Counted from the first letter of the stretch, positions 1 through 7,638 are shown. The stretch: 8,329 nt of DNA from Bacteroidota bacterium (GCA_023417785.1 JAEZEH010000115.1:1-8329), one strand, 5' to 3'. Made by a program: numbers and translations. Notes: generated by a model from the letters alone, not told the origin.

Positions 1-713
1 AATGCTGTGACCTCAGGGTCGGGCAACAAATCGTGTAGAAGACGCCCGAGCCGAATAGCTTCACTTGACAGGTCAACCCGGGTTAGCAGCTCGCCGGACG
101 AAGCGTAATAGCCTTCGTTGAAAACCAGGTAAATTACCTGAAGTACCGACTCAAGCCGGTCAGACAATTCATGTTGCTGAGGAACATCGAAAGGTATTTT
201 CGTCTCACGGATTTTTGCCTTGCCACGAACAATACGTTGCGCAATGGTGGATGGCGTAGCAAGAAACGCGCGGGCAATCTCTTCAGTCGTCAGATTGCAA
301 ACTTCTCGCAAGGTCAGGGCCGTACGTGTATCGAACGCAAGGGCGGAATGGCAACAGGTGAAGATCAGCCTTAGCTCATCATCCTCAATCCCTTTATCAA
401 TCTGCCGCGAAGGATCGATAGCATCAGCTTCCATTTGCTGAATCTGGTTTACGTGGAGCGGATCAAATTTCGCTTGCCGTCGCATTCGGTCGATCGACTT
501 GAACCGGCCGGTGGAAATGAGCCATGCCGTCGGATTGGAAGGAACGCCGGCATCGGCCCATTGCTCAAGAGCCGCCTTGAACGCATCGTGCAACGCGTCT
601 TCGGCAAGATCAAAGTCACCCAGCAATCTGATCAGCGTGGCGAAAACCCTGCGCGACTCATTACGATAAATCTCATCCAGCAGTTGAGGAATATGTTTCT
701 GCGTATTTTGCAT
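1..713 (-). CDS. ECF RNA polymerase sigma factor, DUF6596 (ECF42) type, C-terminal part missing
   Basis: Directs RNA polymerase to its own promoter set in the cytoplasm. My translation of the minus strand gives 237 residues before the frame leaves the window at base 1; full members are roughly 400 residues, so a bit over half is present. Region 2 lies at about residues 10-80, with the core motif LLGDFDLAEDALHDAF at 30-45 and the segment PTAWLISTGRFKSIDRMRR at 61-79. Region 4 is at about 115-170: CCHSAL, then the helix-turn-helix LTLREVCNLTTEEIARAF. The typical extra C-terminal domain opens with YLVFNEGYYASSG at 195-207. ECF42 factors carry this TPR-like extension instead of a classical anti-sigma gene and are often next to YCII/DGPF-domain genes; none is visible here, though the downstream side is outside the window. 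In-frame ATGs also exist at 722 and 746. I prefer 713 because the candidate promoter would start the RNA near 750, leaving almost no leader for 746. Family call is firm; start is uncertain. Confidence 0.93.
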   Translation of the reverse strand, partial: MQNTQKHIPQLLDEIYRNESRRVFATLIRLLGDFDLAEDALHDAFKAALEQWADAGVPSNPTAWLISTGRFKSIDRMRRQAKFDPLHVNQIQQMEADAIDPSRQIDKGIEDDELRLIFTCCHSALAFDTRTALTLREVCNLTTEEIARAFLATPSTIAQRIVRGKAKIRETKIPFDVPQQHELSDRLESVLQVIYLVFNEGYYASSGELLTRVDLSSEAIRLGRLLHDLLPDPEVTA

Positions 714-756
714 AATGTGCATTGAATCGGATAATCCTGAATCCATTTTCTTCAGA

Positions 757-786
757 CAAGATTAATCACTAGACGTCTTTAGTCAA
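757..786 (-). promoter_or_regulatory. Candidate Bacteroidota promoter of the sigma factor gene
   Basis: On the minus strand a TTG (784-786) is followed after 19 bases by TAATCTTG (757-764). This matches the primary-sigma promoter of Bacteroidota (TTG, 19-21 bases, TAnnTTTG) with one mismatch. Transcription would begin near 750, giving a leader of about 37 bases to the ATG at 713. The pattern match is seen; use in the cell is inferred. Confidence 0.5.
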
Positions 787-892
787 TCCCTGTATCGAAT
801 AAAAACTGGTTCCGTTCCGGTCAGCACAAAACGGCAAAATGCCAGCACAGTCGATAAAAGCGTAACGAGTGAACACCGGCAATGAATTCAAC

Positions 893-960
893 TTGGCCGT
901 TCCCCTCGCCGAGGCGGACTCGGGTCGCGCTCTACGCACTCGCCGTCAGCGCGCGTGCCA
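893..960. repeat. GC-rich segment with several short inverted repeats
   Basis: This stretch is clearly richer in G+C than the flanking intergenic DNA. It contains CCTCG/CGAGG (904-908 and 910-914), the overlapping and mutually exclusive CCGAG/CTCGG (909-913 and 919-923), and CGCGCT/AGCGCG (926-931 and 948-953). Such clustered dyads are typical of small interspersed palindromic elements or decayed insertion-sequence ends. No target duplication or transposase is seen, so its nature is open. Confidence 0.35.
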
Positions 961-1187
961 TTTCGGGCTCAAACAATTGCTGCGATCGCTAACGGATGTT
1001 CCTTCGTAAAGAATGCGTGAACGTTTCTGCAAACAAAGAAACGCAATCCTCAATGGATGTCGTAGATAAATGCACAGATAATTTGCGTTGAACAGATCGT
1101 TGGTCAATCAATCACTCATCTGTGCGACCGAGTCATGGCCGGGACTCGAATGACAAGAGGCGTCTATGAAGCAATGGGCAGAAACCC

Positions 1188-1223
1188 ATCACAAGCATTC
1201 ACACTTACAGGCATGCATGTGAT
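1188..1223. promoter_or_regulatory. Inverted repeat upstream of the hybrid regulator gene
   Basis: ATCACAAGCA (1188-1197) pairs with TGCATGTGAT (1214-1223) at 9 of 10 positions, with 16 bases between them. It ends 30 bases before the ATG of the regulator, where an operator or a leader hairpin would sit. Autoregulation by the encoded AraC domain is possible but is inference only; AraC proteins more often bind direct repeats. Confidence 0.35.
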
Positions 1224-1253
1224 GTAGAATAACTATTTTTTGTAACTTCCCAG

Positions 1254-4148
1254 ATGCGTTCCAGTGTTATCATATTGATTCAGTTGTGTATTCTATTATT
1301 GTGCATCCAAAAACCAGTCAATGCACAGGAGAAACTTGACAGTCTCCGTTCGCTGTTTCGCATTGAGAACGACGACTCCATAAAATGTTCTATACTAAAT
1401 CAAATGCTTCCCATGATGCGTATGGCGGGATCTATCGATTCAGCGATCCATTATGGTCACCAAATGCGAACGCTGGCCAAATCTTCGGACATTAACTATT
1501 ACGAAATGCGCGCCAGCGTCGCGAACGGGCTGACGTATGCAACGATCGGGTTGACTGACTCGGTGATTTTCAATTACAAACGCGCAATTGCCGTTTCGAG
1601 ACCGGGTGTCGATGATTTCCTCAAAGCGTCTGTGCTTAACAGTCTCGGTGTTACCTTCTTCGAGAACGATCTTTACGACTCCTCCTATCATTACTATCTG
1701 CGAACGATTGCTTTGCTTGAGGAACTGGACCAACCGCGTTATGTGGCACGCACCAAAAATAATATTGGCAATATTTTCTGGCAACGAAAGGACTACCGAA
1801 AGGCACTGAAGTATTACAAAGAAGCTCTTGCCGATACGCGGAAATTGAATGACAGTCTCGGAATGCCAAGCACCTTAACCAACATAGCCAACTCGTATAA
1901 CAAATTCGGCGAACGCGATTCAGCTTTGCTTGCCATGAATGAAGCCATTGCGTTATACCGGAATCAGGAAAACAAAAAAGGAGAAGCTCTGGCATTGGGC
2001 GATATCGTGTTTATCTATAATGAAAAAGGTGAGTATGACAAAGCTCTTGTTGCGGCAAATCGTTCCATTGCGCTGAATCAGGAAACAAACTCCGACCGCC
2101 AAATGGCTCATTCTTATCTAAGCCTCGGCGCCATACATACGCACATGCGAAATTATGACAAGGCTATCGAAGCCTACAACAAAGGATTGGATGTCACGAA
2201 CAGGCTTGATCTGAAATCCATCGGGTTCAGCCTCCACAAGCACCTTGTCAACGTGTACAAGATCAAAGGAAATTACGAAAGAGCCCTTACGCATTCGGAA
2301 CGGATGATCATGCTGAGCGACTCCATTTTCACCAGCGACAAAAATGAGTTGATCGCGAAATATGAAGCCAGGTATGAATCGGAAAAGAAGAGCAGGGAAC
2401 TAACATTACTCCAAAAAAATCAGGAGCTTCAGGAAAGCGAGCTTAGACGCAAGACACTCCAGCAGAATGCGCTCATCGGCACCGGTGCCCTGATTGCCGT
2501 CGCCGGTACGGCATTGTTTTTTGTATACCGTTCAAGGCAGGAACAGAAACAAACGTTGCTCGACAGACAACTCGCGTACGAAAGAATGGAGGCAGGGCGG
2601 CTTCAGGAGCTGGACGAAGCAAGGTCCAGGTTCTTTGTGAATATAGCACACGAGTTTCGAACGCCCCTCACATTGATCCAGGTACCGGCGGAACAGATTC
2701 ATGAGGAGTCAAAGGAAACCGATTCAAAAGAAAATGCCCATCTGATCCTTGCAAATGCCTCGCGATTGCTTTCAATGACAAATCAATTACTCGATCTCAC
2801 AAAGCTTGAAGCCGGCATGGTTAAACTGCAGCCGGTAAGGCGTGATTTGATAGCCTTTGCCAAAGGCTGCGTATTTAGTTTCGAATCACTCGCCGATGAA
2901 AAGGATATAACCCTGTCATTCGAAGCGAATGAGGATGTTCTTGAAATGGATTTTGATCCGGAGAAATGCGCGACCATACTGAACAACCTCGTGTCTAACG
3001 CGCTAAAGTTCACACAACCATTTGGTAATGTTACAGTAAACGTCAACCATAATTCGCTAAGGCCATCCATGACTAGCATTAGCGTTAGCGATTCAGGAAT
3101 CGGAATTGACGCGCAATCGCTTCCGAAGATATTTGATCGGTTTTATCAGGTGAAAGATTCAAATATGTCCTACGGCGGTACCGGTATCGGACTGGCGTTT
3201 GTAAAGGAGTTGGTGGAGTTGCATGGAGGTGAGATTGAAGTGGCAAGTAAGCCCGGCGAGGGTACAACTTTCAGTCTTACGTTGCCAAGGCTGCAGCCGG
3301 GCACCGTTGAACCTGTGAATGCGGCGATCAGCGAAACGGCGTCTCCGGCGTATGATCAAAGTTCGGACGAACCTTCGATGGCTCGAACGCCAAAGCTCGA
3401 GCATGAGAATACAGTGTTGGTTGTTGAAGACAACAACGAAGTAAGGAATTTCATTGCGGGGATGCTGCGTCAGTACTACCATGTGCTGGAGGCGGAACAC
3501 GGGAAACAAGGCCTGGTAATCGCGGGCGAACACATCCCGGATCTCATTATAAGTGACGTCATGATGCCTGAAATGGATGGTTATGAATTCTGCAGGGAGA
3601 TAAAGAAAGATTTTAGAACGAGCCACATACCGGTTATTTTGCTCACGGCCAAAGGAGGAACGGACGATAAGGTGGAAAGCCTCGAACTCGGCGCAGACGA
3701 ATTTCTTTCGAAACCTTTCCACAGAAAAGAACTACTGGCTCGGATGAATAACCTTATTCGCATCCGGAGACAACTACAACTGAAATACAATGGATCAAAC
3801 GACCGAATAATCCATCCCGTAAAGGAAAGTAAATTCATTGTAACACTAAAAAGAATCACCGAGCAGAATATCGAAAACGCCAACTTCAGTGTTGATGATC
3901 TTTCAAGGGAAGCCGGGATGAGCCGGACGCAAATTCATCGAAAACTAAAGGCACTTACCGGTCAGTCGACCACGCAGTTTGTTCGCGAGTATAAACTCGG
4001 AAAGGCATTGACCTTGCTTGAAAGCGGAGGTCAAAACGTATCGGAAGTTGCGTTCACACTAGGGTTCTCTTCGCTGGCATATTTCTCAACGGCATTTACC
4101 CAACACTACGGCTATGCGCCAAGTCAGGTGGGAAAAAACCGGCGTTGA
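1254..4148 (+). CDS. Hybrid two-component system: TPR sensor, histidine kinase, receiver and AraC DNA-binding domain in one protein
   Basis: A one-protein signalling system in the inner membrane that senses in the periplasm and binds DNA in the cytoplasm. A signal peptide (1-24, cleavage likely after VNA) leads to about six TPR units between roughly residues 88 and 358, a coiled coil (about 362-405) and a membrane segment (about 405-425). The kinase follows: HEFRTP with phospho-acceptor His466, N-box ILNNLVSNALKF (575-586), G1 DSGIGI (613-618), and G2 GGTGIGLAF (641-649). A linker of about 40 residues leads to the receiver with acidic pair E725/D726, phospho-acceptor Asp768 in SDVMMPEMDG, Thr798 and Lys820. 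An AraC-type double helix-turn-helix occupies about 865-960. All catalytic residues are present, so it should be active. Typical Bacteroides hybrid systems use beta-propeller (Reg_prop/Y_Y_Y) sensors; here TPRs replace them, so ligand and targets cannot be read from homology. Alone in its transcription unit and convergent with the lipoprotein gene. Confidence 0.96.
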   Translation: MRSSVIILIQLCILLLCIQKPVNAQEKLDSLRSLFRIENDDSIKCSILNQMLPMMRMAGSIDSAIHYGHQMRTLAKSSDINYYEMRASVANGLTYATIGLTDSVIFNYKRAIAVSRPGVDDFLKASVLNSLGVTFFENDLYDSSYHYYLRTIALLEELDQPRYVARTKNNIGNIFWQRKDYRKALKYYKEALADTRKLNDSLGMPSTLTNIANSYNKFGERDSALLAMNEAIALYRNQENKKGEALALGDIVFIYNEKGEYDKALVAANRSIALNQETNSDRQMAHSYLSLGAIHTHMRNYDKAIEAYNKGLDVTNRLDLKSIGFSLHKHLVNVYKIKGNYERALTHSERMIMLSDSIFTSDKNELIAKYEARYESEKKSRELTLLQKNQELQESELRRKTLQQNALIGTGALIAVAGTALFFVYRSRQEQKQTLLDRQLAYERMEAGRLQELDEARSRFFVNIAHEFRTPLTLIQVPAEQIHEESKETDSKENAHLILANASRLLSMTNQLLDLTKLEAGMVKLQPVRRDLIAFAKGCVFSFESLADEKDITLSFEANEDVLEMDFDPEKCATILNNLVSNALKFTQPFGNVTVNVNHNSLRPSMTSISVSDSGIGIDAQSLPKIFDRFYQVKDSNMSYGGTGIGLAFVKELVELHGGEIEVASKPGEGTTFSLTLPRLQPGTVEPVNAAISETASPAYDQSSDEPSMARTPKLEHENTVLVVEDNNEVRNFIAGMLRQYYHVLEAEHGKQGLVIAGEHIPDLIISDVMMPEMDGYEFCREIKKDFRTSHIPVILLTAKGGTDDKVESLELGADEFLSKPFHRKELLARMNNLIRIRRQLQLKYNGSNDRIIHPVKESKFIVTLKRITEQNIENANFSVDDLSREAGMSRTQIHRKLKALTGQSTTQFVREYKLGKALTLLESGGQNVSEVAFTLGFSSLAYFSTAFTQHYGYAPSQVGKNRR

Positions 4149-4190
4149 TTGAACGAACCAACCCCGGTTAGACTACAGGCAACGGGCATG
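4149..4190. other. Short convergent intergenic spacer
   Basis: Only 42 bases separate the stop codons of two converging genes. The sole symmetry is a weak AACC/GGTT dyad with no following T-run, so no intrinsic terminator can be called. Termination is either factor-dependent or lies within the opposite gene. Confidence 0.6.
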
Positions 4191-6686
4191 CTACTTTATT
4201 GCGTCATAAATATCCTTGACACTGACGCAATAAATGAAACAAAGCTCAGGATTGGAAATTCCGTCCCATTGTGCAGCAAGAACAAATTGCTTATTTATAC
4301 AACTACCGGCCGCGCACACTTCACCATTGAAATATACCGATGCTCCTTTTTCGAAGGCAAACTGGACATTTCCTTTCAGATTCAGTGGTCCTATTCCTTT
4401 CGCAACCGTGAGGTTTCCATATGACGCGGGAATGCCATTCCAGTCAACAACGCCAGCGGTTCCGAGCGTGACACCAATTCCCGTATGGACGTCGCCGCGA
4501 ACGACCACAGGATAGCTTGACTTCTTGAAGCCTGGCACGCTTACCCCGCCGGAAGACGAAACGGCCACCGTCATTTCAGCATCGAATGATAATCCTCCGA
4601 GATAGATGCGGTTTCCAAAATTGCCTTCAAACGTAAGTTCCTTCCCTTGAATTTTTCCTTTGACATCAGCTACACCGAAACCGCCATGGATGGCAAACCT
4701 CCCCGCGAACTGGATGCCACTTGCGGTGGATAACACCATGTTGAATTTGGAGGAAGGGAATGACAAGCCACCGAATGTTATCTTCGGACTGGATGAAAAT
4801 TTTGCGGCAAGAAAAATTTCCGGGTATCCGTACCCATCCTTCGAAGCGGTCATTTGGCCCTCAATTCTTGCGGTGGCAATGCCATAGGGAACGTCAAGAT
4901 GACCAAAGAACCTCACCCCGGATCTGGTCGATGCGGTGAAGTCCAGATTGATAACGGGAATGTTAACCCGATCGTTTCCATAGCCAAAACCCATATCCGG
5001 TGTATTAACCTTTCCGGTGAGGTAGAGTTCATTCGCATTGATCTTTCCGGAAACCTGCGCAAGGGGCAACGTCGGGTTCAATAGCAGCGCACCTTTTAGG
5101 GAGATCCCATGATGTGTCCCTGAGATTTCCAGGTTCGTCAGTGGGAGGCTCAATGGGCCTGCCCTGAACTGCGTGTCTACGTTACCTTTGAAGGACAATC
5201 CTTCACTGCCAATCCGGCCGGTGACATCGACTTTTCCGATCTGGTATGGCACATCGATATTACCGGCAAGGGTGACAGAGTCATTGTAAATGTCAATGGT
5301 AAGGGTTGAGTTGAACTTCAGATCATTGTTTATTTCGAGATCTCCGGTTGCTGATCCCGTAAGGTGAATCGTGCCATCGAAACCAATCTTACCGGATGCG
5401 TAAAGGTTTGCCGGGATAAAGGGAAGGCCAAGCCCGCCACTTACCTGTATTTCGTCACGGGTGATATAAAAAATACCTTTACGAAGTTCGCGTTCGCCAA
5501 TACCGGGAATCTTCATTCCGAATTGCGCCCGTACGTAAAGCGCGAAGTCGCCGGCGTCATCGCTGAAGCTTACAAACATGGAACCGTCATTGCCAGAACG
5601 AGGGAAGTTATCGGCAACGGTTTTTCCCACCATCGCTTCAAGCAACGTACCAACCCATGCGTCGTCATCAAATTCACCTGCAAATGCTACTCCGCCGTTC
5701 TTGCCGGGGCCGCCGCCAATGCCCTGCCCATAAGTTCGCAACGTAACATTCACCAGCTCGGTTTCCAGGTCCACGGGAAGGAGGTCTATAATGTCATTGC
5801 CGAAGAGCAGTTTTCCGTTCATTGCAATATCACATTCGGAGCCTGAAAATCCGTTTTCGAAGATGTCGTTGAAATCACCTTTTACCACAACATCACCACT
5901 TAAAATGTACGGCATGCTCTTGGTGATCGACATCTCGCCGGAGAGGTATAGCATTCCGCTAATGTCCGAAAATGCTTTCTTTTCCTGTATAACGGCATTC
6001 AACGCGCTGTCCTCATACACCGTTGGCGTAAATGGAAACGATCCTTTGCCGGAGATTCCGATCACCATCTTGTCGCCGATTTTTGTCGTTCCGGAAGGCA
6101 GCTCAAACGAAAACGATCCGGTTGGAATGATCAACTCCTCGAAAGGCAGATTGATAAAAAAACTCGTCATGCCTAAGCCGGCGTTTTTTACTTTCCATGT
6201 TGCATCCTCTCCCGGCGACAAATTCAGAATATTAAAGAAGAAATAATAGCTCGTGTCGCGAAGAGGCAGACTTTTGAAGTCATCTTTCATCTCCTTGAAA
6301 TATTTTCCGGTATTATAAATAAACGAGCTTTCATGGGTTGACGACCCCACGAAGGATTTGAAGTTTCCGACGTCAGGCATCTGCACGGTGCCGATACCTT
6401 CCATGGACATTAAGTTTCCGGCGTCATCCGTTGTTACGGTGATCGTGCCCGACACGACTTCGACCTTCTCCGTCCCCGCCTCGACGAAAAGGGTTCCTTC
6501 GGCAGTGTAGCCTTCGGGAGTTTCGTCGACAATATCTCCTTCAATAGTGAAGTCATCCGTCTCCGTTTTACCCACGGGTATCTCCCCAACTGGCTTTTCG
6601 GGAATAACTGGTTCGACGGCTTCATCGTCGCGGCATTGTGTAAACACCAGCAGGGTGAGTGCCAGCAATAATAGTTTGGTTTTCAT
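4191..6686 (-). CDS. Large repeat-containing lipoprotein of unknown function, probably surface exposed
   Basis: I do not recognise the family. The N-terminus is a signal peptide with a Cys at residue 18 (LLVFTQC) followed by RDDE. In Bacteroidota an acidic run right after the lipidated Cys is the known signal for export to the outer face of the outer membrane. Gln at -1 is unusual for a lipobox. A Pro/Glu-rich linker follows to about residue 45. From about 411 to 692 a beta-rich module repeats every 57-67 residues: a segment like G-I-x-F-x-G-x-hydrophobic, then about ten residues, then A-x-V-x-G-x-I, then L-x-F-x-G. Starts are near 411, 469, 526, 588 and 655; a weaker copy is near 244-270 and a degenerate one after 715. 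The C-terminus has four Cys (791, 796, 816, 820) that could form two disulfides. No catalytic motif is visible. Alternating strands ending in Gly suggest a long beta-solenoid or stacked beta sheet, perhaps adhesive or structural. ATG at 6686 is the only start giving the signal peptide. Confidence 0.85.
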   Translation of the reverse strand: MKTKLLLLALTLLVFTQCRDDEAVEPVIPEKPVGEIPVGKTETDDFTIEGDIVDETPEGYTAEGTLFVEAGTEKVEVVSGTITVTTDDAGNLMSMEGIGTVQMPDVGNFKSFVGSSTHESSFIYNTGKYFKEMKDDFKSLPLRDTSYYFFFNILNLSPGEDATWKVKNAGLGMTSFFINLPFEELIIPTGSFSFELPSGTTKIGDKMVIGISGKGSFPFTPTVYEDSALNAVIQEKKAFSDISGMLYLSGEMSITKSMPYILSGDVVVKGDFNDIFENGFSGSECDIAMNGKLLFGNDIIDLLPVDLETELVNVTLRTYGQGIGGGPGKNGGVAFAGEFDDDAWVGTLLEAMVGKTVADNFPRSGNDGSMFVSFSDDAGDFALYVRAQFGMKIPGIGERELRKGIFYITRDEIQVSGGLGLPFIPANLYASGKIGFDGTIHLTGSATGDLEINNDLKFNSTLTIDIYNDSVTLAGNIDVPYQIGKVDVTGRIGSEGLSFKGNVDTQFRAGPLSLPLTNLEISGTHHGISLKGALLLNPTLPLAQVSGKINANELYLTGKVNTPDMGFGYGNDRVNIPVINLDFTASTRSGVRFFGHLDVPYGIATARIEGQMTASKDGYGYPEIFLAAKFSSSPKITFGGLSFPSSKFNMVLSTASGIQFAGRFAIHGGFGVADVKGKIQGKELTFEGNFGNRIYLGGLSFDAEMTVAVSSSGGVSVPGFKKSSYPVVVRGDVHTGIGVTLGTAGVVDWNGIPASYGNLTVAKGIGPLNLKGNVQFAFEKGASVYFNGEVCAAGSCINKQFVLAAQWDGISNPELCFIYCVSVKDIYDAIK

Positions 6687-7181
6687 AGTCAGCTTTTTTT
6701 GTTCGCCGTGAAGTACGAAAAATGGTATCAGGGCCTGTTTTCAGCTGTGTTGCAATTGTTTTCACTTATGTTGCACAGCTTCGTTTTCAGTGTTTTCCGT
6801 CAGAATTCAAGGACTATTTTACGCCCGAATCGCAAATCAGACGTTGATCCGGTCGCGGCAATGGCAAAAATTATCAACAGCTCAGATCATTCGCGTTCAT
6901 CGAATGCTTTTCATGTCAGAATCAGTTTCAGGATGATGTGCCTGTCGGTATATAAGTAGCGTGTCGGGATGTCGTTGACTGGCTTCGAAAGTGACACCTT
7001 CCGTCCTCCAGAATAATTGGAGAATGAAGTTGTAACACCAGTGCTATGCGCTTCATCATGCTCCGTAATCTGAAGGGAAGACATTACCTGTTCTACAGAC
7101 GGATGTTGCCAAGTGCGAGGCCCTAAAAGAATTCAGCCCAGGTGGCTGATGTCCGGAAGATGCGTTTGGATAAGCGCTATT
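6687..7181. other. Intergenic region of about 495 bases without a convincing gene
   Basis: It lies between two minus-strand genes, so it should hold the lipoprotein promoter and the 3' end of the DUF2784 transcript. The part nearest the lipoprotein has the repeated GTTTTC words. A 57-codon open frame on the minus strand (6911-7084, starting MSSLQITEHDE) and a 26-codon frame on the plus strand (from 7044) exist, but neither has a recognisable domain, ribosome site or promoter. I see no RNA gene, no clear terminator and no mobile element. Confidence 0.6.
6737..6799. promoter_or_regulatory. Repeated GTTTTC words and an inverted repeat upstream of the lipoprotein gene
   Basis: On the plus strand GTTTTC begins at 6737, 6758, 6783 and 6792; the first and third are extended to GTTTTCAG. 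A perfect inverted repeat AGCTGTG (6743-6749) / CACAGCT (6774-6780) is nested in this cluster, and TGTTGCA occurs twice inside and beside it. The cluster lies 51-113 bases upstream of the lipoprotein start, a fitting place for regulator sites. No convincing Bacteroidota promoter motif could be placed, and the binding factor is unknown. Confidence 0.35.
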
Positions 7182-7583
7182 TTACTTTCCGGACAGCGGT
7201 TGTTTTCTACCACCGTATTTGATATTCACAAAAAGACTGATCATCAATGCCGCGAAGAAGACCGCTACGGTAACGATGTCGACGGTTTTTTCGGATATCG
7301 GGATTTTCAGCGCACGGGCTACCAGAAAATGAATATATGAGTTACTTTCATTGGCCAACCCCAACCTGTCGCGCACCGCGTAATGCCAGTCCGTAAGGAA
7401 GCAATATCCGAAACCGTAGAAGATTCCGAGCACTACCCACGAAAAAAGCGTGATACCCAGCGTCCACAAATTCAGCCGACGCCACGCCGGAACGATCCAC
7501 CCAAACACATTGAAGAGGATGAGGGCAATGTGAAAGACGAAAAAGAAAACGTTGATAACTTTCCAAAAAATCATATCTTCCAT
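7182..7583 (-). CDS. DUF2784-like small membrane protein
   Basis: A 133-residue integral membrane protein whose function is unknown in all members I know of. Three hydrophobic helices are visible at about residues 5-30, 40-58 and 100-120, separated by a basic loop around PAWRRLNLW and a conserved-looking stretch YGFGYCFLTDWHYAVRDRLG (56-75). The FH in helix 1, the FGW after it, and the Cys-x-Leu-Thr-x-Trp motif followed by an Arg are the pattern of DUF2784 proteins. The start at 7583 is chosen because GGAG lies just upstream and the helix follows directly; the frame stays open to an ATG at 7613, which would add the polar segment MPDRNSGRRT, and M4 (7574) is also possible. It stands alone in its unit. 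The 5' flank carries a 16-bp tandem duplication that breaks a longer in-frame extension. Confidence 0.75.
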   Translation of the reverse strand: MEDMIFWKVINVFFFVFHIALILFNVFGWIVPAWRRLNLWTLGITLFSWVVLGIFYGFGYCFLTDWHYAVRDRLGLANESNSYIHFLVARALKIPISEKTVDIVTVAVFFAALMISLFVNIKYGGRKQPLSGK

Positions 7584-7638
7584 CGTTCTCCGGCCAGAAT
7601 TCCTGTCTGGCAATCCAGAAGGAATATAATACCATTTG

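Larger units (their letters stand above)
714..1253. other. Divergent intergenic region without a convincing gene
   Basis: About 540 bases separate the starts of the sigma factor (minus) and the hybrid regulator (plus). I find no reading frame in it with recognisable protein character on either strand. It holds the sigma promoter, a GC-rich inverted-repeat-bearing patch (893-960), a perfect GCGATCGC octamer (982-989), an 8-bp inverted repeat GCACAGAT/ATCTGTGC (1072-1079 and 1118-1125), a small stem ATGGG/CCCAT (1174-1178 and 1185-1189) and a longer dyad at 1188-1223. A possible -7 element TATTTTTTG sits at 1234-1242, but no TTG lies at the right distance upstream, so I do not call a promoter for the regulator. 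Confidence 0.7.

Noticed and set aside
1130..1170. tRNA-like fragment suggested by GGGACTCGAAT
   Set aside because: No acceptor, anticodon or D-arm pairing can be built around it.
3159..3722. 187-residue open frame antisense to the hybrid regulator
   Set aside because: It is a shadow of the kinase and receiver coding region, whose motifs are fully intact in the plus frame.
5364..5846. 160-residue plus-strand open frame inside the lipoprotein gene
   Set aside because: Antisense shadow; the minus frame has a signal peptide and ordered repeats, while the plus frame has no recognisable domain.
6699..6959. 86-residue plus-strand open frame with a hydrophobic start
   Set aside because: No recognisable domain; its hydrophobic look comes from the T-rich GTTTTC cluster. 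Low-complexity intergenic DNA explains it.
6911..7084. 57-codon open frame on the minus strand starting MSSLQITEHDE
   Set aside because: No recognisable domain, promoter or ribosome site; too short to separate from chance in a 495-base gap. Orthology would be needed to revive it.
7044..7124. 26-codon plus-strand frame starting MRFIMLRNLKGRHY
   Set aside because: Very short, no ribosome site or promoter, overlaps the equally doubtful minus-strand frame.
7348..7635. 95-residue minus-strand frame overlapping the DUF2784-like gene
   Set aside because: Out-of-frame shadow; the alternative frame has the family motifs and three membrane helices.
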